Shown here: in pieces, positions 63,001 to 64,000 of the stretch
How positions within the stretch are numbered: the stretch's first letter is position 1
Layout of the letters: every line of letters begins with the position of its first letter
DNA from: Pseudomonas viridiflava
GTDB lineage: Bacteria > Pseudomonadota > Gammaproteobacteria > Pseudomonadales > Pseudomonadaceae
Assembly: GCF_900589395.1 (NCBI RefSeq)
Contig: NZ_UUIS01000074.1
Span: 62,001 to 126,000, forward strand
DNA: 64,000 nt
Direction: 5' to 3'
Notes under the pieces: generated by a model
The model's database searches: none
What the model saw: only the letters and a program-made list of their open reading frames with translations
Told to the model about the DNA's origin: nothing
Made by a program: the position numbers and the translations under genes

Positions 63001-64000
63001 ATCTGGGCGGTGGTCAGGGCTGCCACATCGGCCGTTTCCAGCGCCGCAATCTGTGCCGTTTTCAGCGCGGCCACCTGGGCGGTGGTCAGGGCTGCCACCT
63101 GGGCGGTGGTCAGGGCAACGATGCCAGCCGTGGTCAACGCACCGACCTGAGCGGTCGTCAGCGCTGCTGCCTGGCCGGTGGTCAGTGCTGCCACCTGGCC
63201 GGTAGTCAGCGACGCGATGGACGCAGTGGTCAGCGCCGCCACGTCAGCCGTTTCCAGAGCGGCGACTTGAGCGGTGGTCAGGGCTGAAACCTGGCTGGTT
63301 TTCAGCGCCGCCACTTGTGCGGTGGTCAAGCCCACGACTTGACCTGTGGTCAAGGCGGCCAGATCAGCATTTTCCAGCGCCGCGACCTGGGCAGTGGTCA
63401 GGGCAGCCACCTGAGCGGTGGTCAATGCCGCGGCCTGGGCGGTGGTCAGAGCCACGATACCGGCGGTGGTCAGGGCCGCGACATCAGCGGTTTCCAGCGC
63501 GGCCACCTGGGCGGTGGTCAGCGCCGCCACCTGAGTGGCCTTGAGCGCGGCGACCTGGGCGGTGGTCAGTGCCACAACTTGCCCGGTGGTCAGTGCGGCG
63601 ACATCATCGGTGGTCAATGCACCGATTTGCGCGGTGGTCAGGCCTGGAATCTGCGCGGTGGTCAGCGCGGCGACCTGGGCGGTGGTGAGCGCGGCCACAG
63701 AGGCCGTGGTCAATGCAGCCAGGTCGACGTTTTGCAGCGCGGCGACCTGGCCGGTGGTCAGTGCAGCGACCTGGGCAGGTTTCAGCGCCGCCGCTTGCGC
63801 GGTGGTCAACGCCACGATCTGGGCCGTGGTCAAGGCCGCGACATCGGCGGTTTCCAGTGCGCCGATCTGCGCGGTGGTCAGCGCCGGCACCTGAGCGGTG
63901 GTCAAGGCCGCGACCTGGCCGGTGGTCAGAGCCACGACATCAGCGGTGGTCAACGCCGCCACTTGGGCGGTGGTCAGTCCGGCGATTTGTGCCGTGGTCA
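60078..64000 (-). CDS. Giant type I-secreted protein of Thr-rich octapeptide repeats, 5' truncated by the window
   Basis: The frame is open to the window end; about 1306 residues are visible and no true start is seen. About 1005 N-terminal visible residues are roughly 125 tandem octads of consensus AALTTAQV (24 bp each). About every fifth octad is acidic (ALETADV, ALQNADL). The C-terminal 289 residues differ: five Ca-binding-like DxNxDG motifs (DLNGDGVQ, DLNADGKA, DLNGDGQV, DSNNDGVV, DSNNDGIS), then a beta-rich end closing VQTWIS. This is a plausible type I export region. Each octad has two Thr, which makes it a candidate for glycosylation by the adjacent GT41. Confidence 0.88.
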   Translation of the reverse strand, partial: TTAQIAGLTTAQVAALTTADVVALTTGQVAALTTAQVPALTTAQIGALETADVAALTTAQIVALTTAQAAALKPAQVAALTTGQVAALQNVDLAALTTASVAALTTAQVAALTTAQIPGLTTAQIGALTTDDVAALTTGQVVALTTAQVAALKATQVAALTTAQVAALETADVAALTTAGIVALTTAQAAALTTAQVAALTTAQVAALENADLAALTTGQVVGLTTAQVAALKTSQVSALTTAQVAALETADVAALTTASIASLTTGQVAALTTGQAAALTTAQVGALTTAGIVALTTAQVAALTTAQVAALKTAQIAALETADVAALTTAQIVALTTAQAAALKPTQVAALTTAQVAALQNADLAALTTAAVAALTTAQVAALTTAQIPGLTTAQIGALETADVAALTTAQIVALTTAQAAALTTAQVAALTTAQAVALETADVAALTTAGIVALTTAQAAALTTAQVAALTTAQVGSLETADVAALTTAQVVALTTAQVAALKTAQVAALTTTQVAALETADVAALTTASIGALTTGQVAALTTGQVVALTTGQVAALKTNQIAALTTTQVAALETADVAALTTAGIGALTTGQVAALTTGQVVALTTAQAAALKPAQVAALTTAQIVALQNADLAALTTASIAALTTAQASALTTAQIAGLTNAQVAALTTADVVALTTGQVAALTTTQVAALTTAQIGALETADVAALTTAQIVALTTAQAAALKPAQAAALTTGQVAALQNVDLAALTTASVAALTTAQVAALTTAQIPGLTTAQIAALTTADVAALTTAQIPVLTTAQVAALTSSQVAALTTAQVAALETADVAALTTAGIVALTTGQAAALTTAQVAALTTAQIGALENADLAALTTGQVVALTTGQVAALKTGQIAALTTTQVAALETVDVAALTTAQVAALTTAQVVALTTGQIVALGTAQISALTTADVAALTTAQIVAIETADLAAITTAQVAALTTAQAAALTTTQLSNLKMTQVDAFTTPQLQAMTAAQIDALALSTPLVLDLNGDGVQTSHLVTGTHFDLNADGKAEATGWTAGGDGLLTLDLNGDGQVNNGSELFGSSFRLPDGSLAKDGFEALQSLDSNNDGVVNAGDQLFGALQVWVDSNNDGISDAGELHTLKDLGITQFNLDVATTTELNHGNLIGLHSSFETGDGQTHTIADVWFRTDGNGGQSIDLTQLDVSVVGAHTLGSIDLAADNGATTSLTLDAQAVSQLGQAGQVDLGNGAAAPVQMIINGDQNDTVNVQGAAGEWQAAGTATVDGASYNVYNDGDVQLLVATDVQTWIS

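Noticed and set aside
60117..63287. Long plus-strand open frame opposite the repeat gene, and a CRISPR-like look of the 24-bp units
   Set aside because: The 24-bp units are tandem codon blocks of an octapeptide with no spacers, so not CRISPR; the plus frame is an antisense product of the same repeats.

Overview
The window looks like a Pseudomonas replicon of the fluorescens/putida kind. It is GC-rich, and it carries the acetylated-cellulose (wss) genes, an AprDEF-type type I secretion system, HBM and dCache chemoreceptors, uronate dehydrogenase and REP/REPIN palindromes. No rRNA, tRNA or CRISPR was seen. All calls come from reading the sequence; no database was searched.

Layout. 1-6041: 3' part of a cellulose operon (bcsC/wssE, then the acetylation genes wssF-G-H-I). 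6.1-7.3 kb: REPINs and a RES/Xre toxin-antitoxin pair. 7.5-11.3 kb: a second acyltransfer cassette (MBOAT plus two SGNH proteins). 11.4-17.0 kb: small proteins, a copper amine oxidase and two AraC-family regulators. 17.3-28.3 kb, minus strand: a seven-gene polysaccharide operon, wecB, bcsB-like, nfrB, nfrA, algF-like, algJ-like and a DUF4434-like gene, with a ParE toxin remnant at its 3' edge. 29.2-31.2 kb: a response regulator with a CheC-like domain and a diguanylate cyclase. 31.3-39.6 kb: a membrane protein, stand-alone aroA, udh, a GT4/debranching-enzyme fusion and a substrate-binding protein. 40-43 kb: two AP2-like paralogues, one fused to a ParE-type toxin domain, and a lipase-like hydrolase. 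43.1-47.3 kb: two divergent chemoreceptors. 47.4-53.3 kb: a plasmid core with a tyrosine recombinase, Tus-like protein, type Ib ParA with a small partner, thirteen iterons, a DnaA box and a Rep_3 initiator. 53.5-64 kb: a type I secretion system, a GT41 (OGT-like) glycosyltransferase and the 3' end of a giant gene made of Thr-rich octapeptide repeats.

How the genes may work together. The surface-polysaccharide theme runs through 1-31 kb. Cellulose and the Nfr-type glycan both belong to pathways known to respond to c-di-GMP, and a diguanylate cyclase sits beside the nfr operon. That operon has AlgF/AlgJ-like acetylation parts but no MBOAT membrane acyl donor; the cassette at 7.5 kb could supply one. 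At the right end, the secretion system, cytoplasmic O-glycosyltransferase and Thr-rich repeat protein suggest a densely glycosylated secreted adhesin.

The plasmid core means the window is either a chromosome with an integrated plasmid or a piece of a megaplasmid/chromid. TAGCTATC-type repeats cluster around rep/par and also occur at 6.4 and 11.3 kb, which leans toward a single replicon but does not prove it.
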